A stretch of DNA of 64,000 bases from CAZLDI01 sp964558415 (GTDB lineage: Bacteria > Chloroflexota > Dehalococcoidia > SM23-28-2 > RBG-16-64-32). The position numbers and the translations under genes are program-made. The notes beneath the pieces were generated by a model that saw only the letters and a program-made list of their open reading frames with translations, searched no databases and was not told the DNA's origin. Numbering within the stretch: position 1 is the stretch's first letter; each line of letters begins with the position of its first letter. Below, one piece after another: positions 8,605 to 16,931 of the stretch. The DNA lies in the NCBI GenBank assembly GCA_964558415.1, contig CAZLDI010000015.1, forward strand, positions 26,406 to 90,405. The letters are read 5' to 3'.

Positions 8605-10152
8605 TTACTCCCCCCGAAGCTCCTTGATCGCGTGGGGCAGCGCCGCCGCGACGTCGCCCGCCAGCATACCCGCGCTGCCCAACTCCCGGCGGACGAGGTC
8701 GCCGGCTGCGCCGTGCAGGTAGACGCCCAGGCAGGCCGCCTCGAACGGCTCCAGTCCCTGTGCGATCAAGCCGGTGATCGCGCCGGCCAGCACGTCGCCG
8801 CTGCCGCCGGTCGCCAGTCCCGGGTTGGCGAACGAGCTCAGTCGCACGCGGCCATCGGGATGAGCGACCACCGTGTTCGCGCCTTTGAGGACGACGACGA
8901 CACCCCACTCGGCAGCACAGTGGCGGGCGACGCCGAGCCTGTCCGACTGTATCTCGGCGACCGACAGGCCGCTGAGGCGCGACAGCTCACCGGGATGCGG
9001 CGTGATGACGGCAGGCAGCTTCAGCATCCGCCACCAAACCTCGACATGCGAGAGATTATTCAGACCATCCGCGTCGATGACCGCCGCATGCAGCCCGAGG
9101 TCGCCGGACAGCGCCGGGAGCAGCGCCTTCATGAACGCCTGCTGGTATCCGCCCTGGCCAACGCCGGGGCCCACCAGAATCGCTTCATAGGGGTGCTGCG
9201 TCAGCAGGCGATGCACGGCGGACGCCTCGCGCGCCGTCAGGTAGCCGTCGGTGTCGTCGAGCGGCTCGAACGTCGCCTCCGTCAGCTTTGCGGCGAGAAT
9301 TGGGTAGATTGCGCGCGCGCAGGCAAGGGTGACGATCCCCGCGCCCACACGCATTCCGGCGCTGCAGGCGAGGGCCGCCGCCCCCACGTACTGTGGTGAT
9401 CCCGCCACGACCATCGCGCTGCCAAAAGTCCCCTTGTGCGCGGACGCCGGACGCCCGGGCAGGGCCGTCCGTGCCCAGGCCGCTGCCATCAGTTCCGTCC
9501 GGATCGATTCGCCCAACTCCTTCGGGATGCCGATGTCCACGACCTCCACGCGGCCAGTGTGCTCTGCTCCCGGGAGAGTGTGCAGTCCCACCTTGCTCCA
9601 ACCCAGGGCCACCGTGTGGTCGGCGGCGACGCATCTTTCGTCGACCGCCCCGGTATCGGGGTCCACGCCCGTCGGCAGGTCGACGGCGAGCAGGCGCGGC
9701 GGGAGGCGACGGGAGCGCGTCTCGCGGAGGCTGTCCAGTAGGTCCGCAAGCTGTCCCTCGATCGGCCGCGCGCGACCGGTACCAAGCAGTGCATCGACAA
9801 CGAGGTCCGCGCCCGCCAGCAGGGCCGCTACCGCATCCCCCTCGCCGTGCACAACAATCGGCGCCTCCCGTTCGATCAGCGCAGCGAGGTTCGCGTCATC
9901 CTCACCGCGGGAAGTGAGCAGGACGACTGAGACGTTCGCGCCCCAGTCCTTCAGGTGACGCGCTGCCACCAGGCCGTCACCACCGTTGTTGCCCGGGCCG
10001 CAGAGCACCACGATCGGCCGCTCTGCCAGCTCGCCGAGGAGCAGCCACGCCTCCTGCGCAACCGCGAGCCCGGCGTTCTCCATGAGCTGGGCGACGGGCA
10101 CACCGGAATCGCGCTCGGCGGCCTGCATTTCGGCGACGGTGGCGAGACGCAT
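8605..10152 (-). CDS. nnrD/nnrE: Bifunctional NAD(P)H-hydrate epimerase / ADP-dependent dehydratase
   Basis: 515 residues, the two-domain metabolite-repair enzyme that recycles hydrated NAD(P)H. The N-terminal YjeF_N epimerase (about 1-215) has MQAAERDSG, MENAGLAVA and VLCGPGNNGGDGLVAARHL. The C-terminal kinase-like dehydratase (about 225-510) has HKGTFG, VGPGVG, ITPHPGELSRL, VLKGANTVV and GLATGGSGDVLAG. The fused form is common in bacteria. The ATG at 10152 is four bases from the stop of the upstream PH-like gene, so it belongs to the acpS-cyclase-PH-nnr run; recJ follows after a gap of about 146 bases in which I see no gene. Confidence 0.95.
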   Translation of the reverse strand: MRLATVAEMQAAERDSGVPVAQLMENAGLAVAQEAWLLLGELAERPIVVLCGPGNNGGDGLVAARHLKDWGANVSVVLLTSRGEDDANLAALIEREAPIVVHGEGDAVAALLAGADLVVDALLGTGRARPIEGQLADLLDSLRETRSRRLPPRLLAVDLPTGVDPDTGAVDERCVAADHTVALGWSKVGLHTLPGAEHTGRVEVVDIGIPKELGESIRTELMAAAWARTALPGRPASAHKGTFGSAMVVAGSPQYVGAAALACSAGMRVGAGIVTLACARAIYPILAAKLTEATFEPLDDTDGYLTAREASAVHRLLTQHPYEAILVGPGVGQGGYQQAFMKALLPALSGDLGLHAAVIDADGLNNLSHVEVWWRMLKLPAVITPHPGELSRLSGLSVAEIQSDRLGVARHCAAEWGVVVVLKGANTVVAHPDGRVRLSSFANPGLATGGSGDVLAGAITGLIAQGLEPFEAACLGVYLHGAAGDLVRRELGSAGMLAGDVAAALPHAIKELRGE

Positions 10153-10156
10153 GCGG

Positions 10157-10558
10157 TTAGTGTTTCAGACCCCTGATTTCGTTAATGGCCCGGCTCCAGG
10201 ATCGAACGTCGGCACCGTGCAGCCAGTGCACCCTTATAAACCAGAGCGGCTTTGAGTCCTTGGCAATCACTTTCAACGCGGCGTGGAACGGCGACCACCA
10301 GGGACGGGCAACCTGGCACGATTTCACGGACGCAAGTGGGGTCTGAATCAGGTCCCGACCCCAGTCGAGCAAGAACGCCTTCCGTTTCATCCATATAAGC
10401 CGGCGGTCGCTCAGGAATAGAGTGCCGCCGGGCGAGAAACCGCACGAGAAATCTGCCCACGTGAGAACCTGCTCACCGGGCTCAAGCCACAGTGTGGTCG
10501 CCAGAAAGTCGCTGGAGATCCGATCTCCCTTGATCCAGCGGCTAGTATCTTCGAACAC
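10157..10558 (-). CDS. Small PH/GRAM-like domain protein
   Basis: 133 residues from a GTG, no signal peptide or membrane helix. The pattern LEPGEQVLTWAD, then GTLFLSDRRLIWMKRK, then a WxxPFHAAL region resembles bacterial PH-like/GRAM proteins, in which the DRRLIW strand pair is typical. No catalytic residues are visible. It lies 11 bases after the cyclase-YHS gene and four before nnrD/E, so it is cotranscribed. An adaptor or lipid/peptide binding role is the most that can be inferred. Confidence 0.6.
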   Translation of the reverse strand: MFEDTSRWIKGDRISSDFLATTLWLEPGEQVLTWADFSCGFSPGGTLFLSDRRLIWMKRKAFLLDWGRDLIQTPLASVKSCQVARPWWSPFHAALKVIAKDSKPLWFIRVHWLHGADVRSWSRAINEIRGLKH

Positions 10559-10569
10559 GCTCGGCGAAC

Positions 10570-11931
10570 CTAGTCGTACTGCTCTGGCGCGGCGACGAAC
10601 TTACGTAGGCAGTCCTCGGAGCAGAAGGCGCGGTCGACGCCATCCAGCGTCAAGCGCGCGGCGACTTCGCCTTCGCCCATCTCCATGCCACAGACGGGGT
10701 CTATAGCCTTAGAGGCGCTCACGTCCGAGGCTGAGCGGGCTTCAAAGAGTTCGATGCCCGACGGGAGGCCCTTCAGCCGCCGTTTGCCGAGGTGAACGAA
10801 CTCGACGTCCGGCAAGTCGTGAGCCTCTTTCCGAACTTCCTCCGACACAATAACCTGGTGGCGCTCGGCGGCGACGGAGAGGCGGGAGGCGATGTTCACG
10901 ATAGAGCCAACGTAGTCGCCCTCGCGGTACAGAACTGTCCCCCAGTGGACCCCGCTGCGGGCAGCGGGGAACTGAGGCTCGGCGGATGTGCGCTGCTCGA
11001 CCTCCAGGGCGCAGGCGAGGGCGGAGCGGGGCTCGTGAAACACCAGCATGAAGGCGTCGCCGATCTGCTTTACGATGCGACCGTCCCACTGTCCCGCGGC
11101 CTCGCGAACGATCGCGGAGAAGCGCTCCAGGACGCGGGCCGCCTCAGTGTCGCCCATCGCCTCAGTCATCGGCGTAAAGCTGGCGAGGTCCACGAACATT
11201 ACGGCTCGCGCCAGTTCACCGGGCACTTCGCCGTAGACGGCGAGCCCGGCCGCAGCCGCCATGTGCATCACGATGTCCTCCCGAACGGCCTTCCCCCAGC
11301 CCTTGCGGTGAAAGTAGAGAACGGTTGGCTCGAGGATTGGACCTGCGGATTCAATCGCGCGCTTCAGCTGTTCCTCCAGTGCCAAGCCCGACAGCCCTTG
11401 CCCTCTGAGTCGTTTCATGACGTTGAAATGGAATAACTTGGCCTCCATCTCGGCGACGCGGGAAAGGGAGTCGAGGTAGACGCGGCTGCCCTCGATCAGA
11501 GCTTCCTCGGTGAACCCGATATCGAGCAGCCTTTTGAAGACCCTGAAGGCCTCGGCGTCCTCGTCGTTTAGCGCCTGCTCCAGCGCCGAGGGCCCGCAGA
11601 CGGCCATCCATATCTTGCCGGCTACCTCCAGATCGATCCCGGACATCTGCGCCACCTCAGCAACTGAATACTTGGCGCCGGACGTGTCCGGCGCAACAAT
11701 GTCGAAGTACCGCTCGATGAGGTGATGCAGGCGGTCCGCCTCGGCGATCGCGTCGATAGTGATGCCGCGCCGCAGACACATCTGAACCAGGCGAACGGAT
11801 TCTCTGTCCAGTACGGTAAGAGAGCCGTCCGGCCCCCGGCCGATCAGCCCTCGCGAGCGCCAGTCCTCAAGGCGGCCCCGCGGCTCTCCGCTGAGTTGTG
11901 AGAGCTGTTCGAGGGAGATCTGGTCACTCAT
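10570..11931 (-). CDS. Class III nucleotide cyclase with N-terminal MerR-like HTH and C-terminal YHS domain
   Basis: 453 residues. The N-terminus (ISLEQLSQLSGEP...RLEDWRSRGLI) looks like a MerR-type winged helix, followed by a long helical region. The cyclase domain (about 235-395) has the first metal Asp in VMFVDLASFTPM, the Lys-x3-Asp segment IVKQIGDAFMLVF (purine-specifying Lys and second metal Asp), and GDYVGSIVNIASRL with the transition-state Asn and Arg, so it should make cAMP. The last 45 residues are a YHS domain (DPVCGMEMGEG..., FCSEDCLRKFVAAPEQY), a small metal-binding module usually found in copper and mercury proteins. The combination suggests cyclase output under metal control; that is inference. 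The start overlaps acpS by eight bases. Confidence 0.88.
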   Translation of the reverse strand: MSDQISLEQLSQLSGEPRGRLEDWRSRGLIGRGPDGSLTVLDRESVRLVQMCLRRGITIDAIAEADRLHHLIERYFDIVAPDTSGAKYSVAEVAQMSGIDLEVAGKIWMAVCGPSALEQALNDEDAEAFRVFKRLLDIGFTEEALIEGSRVYLDSLSRVAEMEAKLFHFNVMKRLRGQGLSGLALEEQLKRAIESAGPILEPTVLYFHRKGWGKAVREDIVMHMAAAAGLAVYGEVPGELARAVMFVDLASFTPMTEAMGDTEAARVLERFSAIVREAAGQWDGRIVKQIGDAFMLVFHEPRSALACALEVEQRTSAEPQFPAARSGVHWGTVLYREGDYVGSIVNIASRLSVAAERHQVIVSEEVRKEAHDLPDVEFVHLGKRRLKGLPSGIELFEARSASDVSASKAIDPVCGMEMGEGEVAARLTLDGVDRAFCSEDCLRKFVAAPEQYD

Positions 11932-12364
11932 CGAGCAGGCCCCGTTCCCGCAGGATGCCCGCGAATTTCTCGCGCCAAGCCGAGCGGTCCGGCTCCAGGT
12001 CGCGTGATTCCGCGACGACGAACGCCACCGCCAGCTCCCTGCTGTGGCTCAGACTGATGTCGATCCCGCTCAGGCCGATGCGCTCAGCGCGTTCCTTCGC
12101 GCGGCCGTGCAGGTACACCAGCGGCTTGCCGCGGTGGTTCGGCAGCACCTCGATCTCGCGCCAGGCGACGCCGCGCGCGCCGGTGCCCAGCGCCTTCATC
12201 ACCGCCTCCTTCGCGGCGAACCGCGCCGCGAGTTCGCTGATCCGTCCGCGGCAGAAAGCGACCTCCAGCCCTGTGTACACGCGGCCCAGAAAACGCGGCC
12301 CAAACTTCGCCATGGAGCGCTGAATGCGCTCGATTTCGATGATGTCTACTCCCGTTGCATTCAC
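11924..12364 (-). CDS. acpS: Holo-[acyl-carrier-protein] synthase
   Basis: 146 residues, phosphopantetheinyl transferase of the trimeric AcpS type. It moves 4'-phosphopantetheine from CoA to a Ser of acyl carrier protein. Motifs: GVDIIEIERI (metal Asp), RFAAKEAVMKALGTG (the F-xx-KEA-x-KA signature) and the DISLSHSRELAVAFVV strand. There is a C-terminal extension of about 28 residues. The GTG at 12364 places the start two residues before the usual G-x-D-I motif; an upstream TTG is poor. There is no Shine-Dalgarno, but TATTAT lies six bases upstream, so the mRNA may be leaderless. The downstream cyclase overlaps its end. Confidence 0.92.
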   Translation of the reverse strand: MNATGVDIIEIERIQRSMAKFGPRFLGRVYTGLEVAFCRGRISELAARFAAKEAVMKALGTGARGVAWREIEVLPNHRGKPLVYLHGRAKERAERIGLSGIDISLSHSRELAVAFVVAESRDLEPDRSAWREKFAGILRERGLLDE

Positions 12365-12370
12365 GCGGCC

Positions 12371-12376
12371 ATAATA
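12371..12376 (-). promoter_or_regulatory. Putative -10 box (TATTAT) of acpS, leaderless type
   Basis: TATTAT on the minus strand, six bases before the GTG of acpS. No convincing -35 hexamer. Confidence 0.4.
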
Positions 12377-12521
12377 CAGGAGCGAGGCGACGGGAGGTAG
12401 GAGCAAGGAGCCTGGGTGGGGACGCTGAAGCCCTTTTCAACAAAGTAGTGACGCCGGTTGCTGTCGACTATCTGAGACTGTGCGAGAATTGACGCGTGAC
12501 CGGTCTGATAGGAGGACTACG

Positions 12522-13343
12522 ATGGAACAGATCGCCGTGAACGGACAGGCCGGCGCAGGAAGTTCTGCTGCGTTGAACATCATCCGCGAGTCCCGTGTAT
12601 ACCTCGTCGGGCGGCAGTTCGTGGACCGCGATGAAGTCGACCAATTCCTCAACGACTACGGGATGACGTGGGAGACCGACACGGAAGTCGGGGGCGAGCA
12701 GCTGGTGGAGGCGGGCGGGCGCATCTGCTACCAGTCGTTCGGCAAGGGGCGCAAGAGCAACCGCGACTATATCGGCAACCTGATCGCGATGAAGCACGGG
12801 TCTGTGCTGGAGCATGCCGTGTGGGACTTCATCATCGCCGGAGTATCCCGCTCGTTCACGCACGAACTGGTGCGCCACCGGGCGGGCTTCGCCTACTCGC
12901 AGCTATCACAGCGTTATGTCGACGAATCGACAGCCAACTTCGTGGAGCCGCCGGTGATCGCGGAGGACGACCGGCTGCACGAGATCTGGCTGCGCGCTGT
13001 GGAACAGTCACATCAGGCCTACCGCGAGCTCGTCGAGGGGCTGATGGAGAAGATGTTCGAGATCGAGAACGTCACGCACCGCCGCAAGGCCGTGCGTGAG
13101 GCCGCGCGCAGCGTGCTGCCCAACGCGACGGAGACGATGATCTTCGTCTCCGCGAACGCCCGCGCCCTGCGTCACTTCATCGAGCTGCGGGGGTCGGAGG
13201 GTGCGGAGCCGGAGATCCGCCGGGTGGCTCTGCAGGTGCTGCGCATCATGCAGTCAGAGGCGCCGACGCTCTTCGGCGACTACGACATCGTGCGTCTGGA
13301 GGACGGGACGGAGGTGGCGCGCACGATGTTCGAGAAGGTGTGA
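12522..13343 (+). CDS. thyX: FAD-dependent thymidylate synthase ThyX
   Basis: 273 residues. Makes dTMP from dUMP using methylene-THF, FAD and NADPH. The ThyX motif RHR-x7-S is present as RHRAGFAYSQLSQRY, and the C-terminal NATETMIFVSANARALRHFI with the RGS segment matches the family. The ATG at 12522 follows AGGAGG with ideal spacing; earlier in-frame codons are not needed. Its close neighbour folD makes the folate pool it uses. A ThyX-type rather than ThyA-type enzyme is frequent in Chloroflexota and Actinomycetota. Confidence 0.96.
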   Translation: MEQIAVNGQAGAGSSAALNIIRESRVYLVGRQFVDRDEVDQFLNDYGMTWETDTEVGGEQLVEAGGRICYQSFGKGRKSNRDYIGNLIAMKHGSVLEHAVWDFIIAGVSRSFTHELVRHRAGFAYSQLSQRYVDESTANFVEPPVIAEDDRLHEIWLRAVEQSHQAYRELVEGLMEKMFEIENVTHRRKAVREAARSVLPNATETMIFVSANARALRHFIELRGSEGAEPEIRRVALQVLRIMQSEAPTLFGDYDIVRLEDGTEVARTMFEKV

Positions 13344-13347
13344 GGGG

Positions 13348-14169
13348 TCAGACCGACTCGCTGTCCAACTCAACCCCATCCCCGACCCGCAGCACCCCAC
13401 CGCGCACAACCGCCGCATACACGCCGACGTTGCCACCGTTGTGCTTGTTCGCAGTGCGCAGGATGTTCGCATCGTTCGGGAGGCCGTGGTGGGGGAGCGT
13501 TGTGGCGGCGCAGCGGTGGGTCGGCATCATGATGCGCACGCGCACATCATCGCCGATGGTTACGGTCTTGCCCGCCCAGGTCTCTTCCACGAAGCCCGTC
13601 TCGCCGGGAGTGTCCAGGACGATATTTGGGCGAAAGCGGCGGGCGTCGAAGTCGCCCTCCGGATAGAGGGAGCGCAGCTGGGCGAGCGTGGCAGTGGTCA
13701 CGATGTGGAGCGCGGCGAGATCGAAGAACGGGTTGACCAGCGGAAAGTCGACGGTCTCCTTCAGTTCGACCGCGTCGAGTCCCGGCTTTACAGCCTCTAG
13801 CTTCAGTCCCTCCGGCTTCTGGGCGACGAAACGCACCTCGCGCCCGAAGACCGCCGACAGACGCGACTCCAGGGTGGGATCGTCGGCGGAGGCTGTGGAC
13901 CCATCCGGGAAGGTAATCTGAGGCCGGGGCAGGATGCCATCTGCGGCGGGGAGGTAGGCAGAGCGGAACTCGTACAGGCGCGCCCATTTTTTCGGGATCT
14001 TAGCGCTCCCAACGCGGTTCTCGGCGGGGTCGGTCACCGCGTAGGCGCGATCACCAACGACGCCGCGAGCATCGATCTCGACGGCGTCGAGGTCCTCGCC
14101 GAGCATGGACTTCACGGGGTAGCGATAAAGGCTGAGAACGGAGCCGCTGGTGTCGCTCACAACGGCCAC
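13348..14169 (-). CDS. MOSC domain-containing protein
   Basis: 273 residues with the MOSC N-terminal beta-barrel (GSVLSLYRYPVKSMLGED) and the MOSC domain proper (about 150-270), where NPFFDLAALHIVTTATL, FRPNIVLD and the MMPTHRCAATTLPH segment sit at the position of the conserved Cys that receives or binds sulfur or molybdenum cofactor. Likely a Moco-dependent or sulfur-carrier oxidoreductase component; the substrate is unknown. It is convergent with thyX and divergent from folD. The start may be the GTG at 14169 or the GTG at 14160, which has TAATCT nine bases upstream; the difference is three residues. Confidence 0.85.
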   Translation of the reverse strand: MAVVSDTSGSVLSLYRYPVKSMLGEDLDAVEIDARGVVGDRAYAVTDPAENRVGSAKIPKKWARLYEFRSAYLPAADGILPRPQITFPDGSTASADDPTLESRLSAVFGREVRFVAQKPEGLKLEAVKPGLDAVELKETVDFPLVNPFFDLAALHIVTTATLAQLRSLYPEGDFDARRFRPNIVLDTPGETGFVEETWAGKTVTIGDDVRVRIMMPTHRCAATTLPHHGLPNDANILRTANKHNGGNVGVYAAVVRGGVLRVGDGVELDSESV

Positions 14170-14198
14170 AGATTAGCACAGAAACAGCACCCCTACGA

Positions 14199-14204
14199 TA
14201 TGAT
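14199..14204 (+). promoter_or_regulatory. Putative -10 box (TATGAT) of folD, leaderless type
   Basis: TATGAT ends eight bases before the folD ATG, and there is no Shine-Dalgarno between them, so transcription would start at or next to the ATG. Confidence 0.45.
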
Positions 14205-14212
14205 GGCCCAGT

Positions 14213-15103
14213 ATGGCGGCCCAAATCATCGACGGCAAATCGATCGCGGCGCTGGTGCTCACAGAGGTGGCGGAGCGCGCCGGGCGGCTGCAGAAGCGCG
14301 GGATTACGCCCGGCCTGGGATTGGTGCTGGTTGGAGATAACCCCTCGTCCCTGTCTTATATCCGCTCAAAGGGAAACAGCGCCGAGGAAGCCGGCATCTT
14401 CTCGGACCTCTTCCACTTCCCGGAAAACATCAACGAACAGGCGCTGATCTCGCGCCTGTTGGACCTGAACGAGGACGAGCGGTTCCACGGCATCCTCGTG
14501 CAACTGCCGCTGCCGCCCCACGTCAGCGAGGACGCCGTGATCGGCACGATCGACCCGGCGAAGGATGCCGACGGCGTAACCTCCGTTAGCCTGGGCCGGC
14601 TGTTGCGCGGGGAGCCGGGCCCGTGGCCCGCAACTCCCGCCGGCATCGTGGAGCTGCTGCACCGCAGCGGCCATCCACCGGCAGGCAAGCATGTCGTCGT
14701 CTGCGGACGGTCTAACATCGTTGGCAAGCCGGTGGCGGCGATCCTGATGCAGAAGAGCGAGAAGGGCAACGCAACAGTCACCCTCTGTCACACCGGGACG
14801 CGCGACCTTCCCCATTTCACGAGACAGGCCGACATTCTCATCTCAGCCATGGGTTCGCCGCGCGCGATCTCGGCAGAGATGGTCAAGCCTGGCGCCGTGG
14901 TGATAGACGTAGGAAACAACTGGGTCGAGGACGAGACTCGCCCGTCCGGCCGGCGGCTGGTGGGCGATGTAGACTACGCAGCAGTGCGCGAGGTGGCCGG
15001 AGCGATCACGCCCGTCCCCGGCGGCGTAGGCCCTATGACGATCGCGATGCTGCTCTCGAACACCGTCATGCTGGCAGAGAGGCAAGCGGGCCGACACAAG
15101 TAG
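14213..15103 (+). CDS. folD: Methylenetetrahydrofolate dehydrogenase/cyclohydrolase
   Basis: 296 residues, bifunctional FolD converting 5,10-methylene-THF to 10-formyl-THF with NADP. The YIRSK segment carries the Tyr-x3-Lys catalytic pair. GILVQLPLPPHV and KDADGV form the folate site. VVVCGRSNIVGKPVA is the dinucleotide-binding loop, and the C-terminal ITPVPGGVGPMTIAML is the FolD signature. No Shine-Dalgarno precedes the ATG; a TATGAT box eight bases upstream suggests a leaderless mRNA. Functionally linked to the nearby thyX. Confidence 0.97.
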   Translation: MAAQIIDGKSIAALVLTEVAERAGRLQKRGITPGLGLVLVGDNPSSLSYIRSKGNSAEEAGIFSDLFHFPENINEQALISRLLDLNEDERFHGILVQLPLPPHVSEDAVIGTIDPAKDADGVTSVSLGRLLRGEPGPWPATPAGIVELLHRSGHPPAGKHVVVCGRSNIVGKPVAAILMQKSEKGNATVTLCHTGTRDLPHFTRQADILISAMGSPRAISAEMVKPGAVVIDVGNNWVEDETRPSGRRLVGDVDYAAVREVAGAITPVPGGVGPMTIAMLLSNTVMLAERQAGRHK

Positions 15104-15119
15104 ACAAGCAGGTACGGGG

Positions 15120-16094
15120 CTAAGCGGGCGATTTCCGTTTCGCTCTTGTCGAGCGGCTTGCGTCCGGCGCCTCTCCTCCATCCAGCGTGCGCACCATGGG
15201 CCTGCCATCGCGGACGACCGTGAACTGGAAGACGTCCGGGCGCGCGTAATGCCCGGCTACGTCCAGCATCATCTTGGACGCGGCCATCTGCCACGGATCG
15301 ACGACCGCATAGAGAATCTCTTCCTTCATCCGCGAGGGGCCGGCGATGAACTGGCCCTCCGGGTCCACGATGGCGCTGTCGCCGACGTTTATCCATTGCT
15401 TGCGCCGGCCCTTGTACAGCTTCTTGAAATCAAAGCGGTCCGGAATGTCCTGGAAACGCAGCGGCATGCAAACTCCGATGACGAAGACTCCCCCTTCTTT
15501 CGCAATGTGCCGCAGGGTGGAGAGCCAGGGCTCGCCGCGGTCCCACGTGGGGGCGACGTATATCTGTGTGCCCCAGCCATACATCGCGTAGCGCGCCAGG
15601 GGCATGTAGTTCTCCCAGCAGATGAGACCGCCCAGGCGCCCAAACGGTAGGTCGTAGACCTCCAGCGTGCTGCCGTCCCCGGCCGCCCACACGAGGCGCT
15701 CCGCGTTTGTGGGGATCAGCTTGCGGTGCTTCCCCAGGAGGCGCCCTTTCGCATCGATGTACAGGATGGTGTTGTACAGGCTACCCCCGCTGGCCTCCGC
15801 GTTGCGCTCGTTGACGCCGATGACAACGGCCGTCCTGGCCTGTCGCGCCGCCCGGCACAAGCGCTCCGTTGCAGCGCTCGGCACCGTCACTGAATTGGCG
15901 AGCAGTTCGGCGTAAAGGTCTTGAAGCATACTCATCTGTGAAGGGGCCACAGACCACACCCAGTCCGGATACCCCGGGACGAACGCTTCCGGGAAGACGG
16001 CGAGCGCCGCGCCGTTCCGGCCGGCCTCCGCAATCAGGTCGCACGCTTTTTCGATCGTCGCCTCGCGGTCCATAAAGACCGGCGTCGCCTGCAC
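15120..16094 (-). CDS. Nitrilase/aliphatic amidohydrolase family protein, start possibly disrupted
   Basis: 324 residues from a GTG. The nitrilase catalytic triad is complete: Glu in FPEAFVPGYPDW, Lys in KHRKLIPT, Cys in GGLICWENYMPLAR. The CWENYMPLAR context is that of true nitrilases and cyanide-type branch enzymes, which hydrolyse a nitrile to acid and ammonia. The in-frame codons before the GTG encode FTVAA, which family members normally have. They become reachable from a GTG at 16125 if the run of seven Gs at 16113-16119 (minus strand) had six. So the true start may be 16125 with a homopolymer indel, giving an N-terminus MSGGPFTVAAVQATP. It follows the hydrolase gene at 16131 directly. 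Confidence 0.88.
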   Translation of the reverse strand: MQATPVFMDREATIEKACDLIAEAGRNGAALAVFPEAFVPGYPDWVWSVAPSQMSMLQDLYAELLANSVTVPSAATERLCRAARQARTAVVIGVNERNAEASGGSLYNTILYIDAKGRLLGKHRKLIPTNAERLVWAAGDGSTLEVYDLPFGRLGGLICWENYMPLARYAMYGWGTQIYVAPTWDRGEPWLSTLRHIAKEGGVFVIGVCMPLRFQDIPDRFDFKKLYKGRRKQWINVGDSAIVDPEGQFIAGPSRMKEEILYAVVDPWQMAASKMMLDVAGHYARPDVFQFTVVRDGRPMVRTLDGGEAPDASRSTRAKRKSPA

Positions 16095-16130
16095 GGCGGC
16101 GACTGTGAACGGCCCCCCCGCTCACAGGGG

Positions 16131-16910
16131 CTACGCGACCTCGGTCACCGGCTCGCGAAAGGTACGGGTCTCCTGGAGCCAGGAGCCAATCGCCTCGGAG
16201 AACGCCACCGGCCGGTCGATCATCGGGACGTGCCCGCAGCGGTCCAGGAAGACAAGCCGCGAGCCAGGGATCATATCGTGGAACCGTTTGGCCACATGCG
16301 GCGGTGTGATCTGATCGTCCTTGCCCCAGATAATCAGAGTGGGGACCCGCAGCGCGCGCAGGCGCGGTTCCACGTCATGCTTCCGAGCGGCACGCGCCAG
16401 GCGCAGCAGGCGGAGTGCGTAGCTCCTGTTGTTCACCATGCGCCACGAAGCTTCGACCCACTCCGGAGTAATGATCGAATGATCAAAGAAGATCTCTTCC
16501 ATCTTCTGGCGAACGAATGCCCTGCTCGGGCGGAGGGGAGGCCTCGAGAAGCTGCGCTCAAACAGCCCCGACGAACCCGTTAGGATTAATCCGGAAACGA
16601 GGTCCGGCTTGGCCAACGCCATCTCCACCGCGATCTGTCCACCGAGCGAGTTGCCAGCGATGACGGTACGTCGCACACCGACGAGATCCAGGAACCGTTG
16701 AGCATAGCCCGCGAGTCCTGTTATCGACAGATCGGCCGCCTTCAGCTCCAGCACAGGCATCTCTAAGGCGAGCGCGCGCGTCGAGTGGCCCAGAGGCTCC
16801 AGCACTCGTTCCCAGTTCTCTCCCTCCCCCATCAGGCCGTGCACCAGCAGTAGAGGCTCACCTTCCCCGGCCTCGCGCCAGGTGAACGGCGCCTTGACTT
16901 CGGTGGTCAT
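16131..16910 (-). CDS. Alpha/beta-fold hydrolase
   Basis: 259 residues. Canonical alpha/beta hydrolase features: the HG motif in LLLVHGLMGEGENW (oxyanion), nucleophile Ser in GNSLGG, Asp in IIWGKDDQITP, and His in DRCGHVPMIDRP. No signal peptide, so cytoplasmic. A cap region lies between residues 120 and 190. Homologues include meta-cleavage product hydrolases and esterases; the specificity is not readable. The ATG at 16910 has GAGGGGAG upstream. It precedes the nitrilase by five bases, so the two may act on related small molecules. Confidence 0.88.
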   Translation of the reverse strand: MTTEVKAPFTWREAGEGEPLLLVHGLMGEGENWERVLEPLGHSTRALALEMPVLELKAADLSITGLAGYAQRFLDLVGVRRTVIAGNSLGGQIAVEMALAKPDLVSGLILTGSSGLFERSFSRPPLRPSRAFVRQKMEEIFFDHSIITPEWVEASWRMVNNRSYALRLLRLARAARKHDVEPRLRALRVPTLIIWGKDDQITPPHVAKRFHDMIPGSRLVFLDRCGHVPMIDRPVAFSEAIGSWLQETRTFREPVTEVA

Positions 16911-16931
16911 GATCTCCCCTCTCCGCCGCAG

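Noticed and set aside
8459..8908. N-terminal extension of recJ
   Set aside because: It overlaps nnrD/E out of frame, is Arg/Gly/Pro-rich and has no RecJ similarity; the GTG at 8458 has a good ribosome site.
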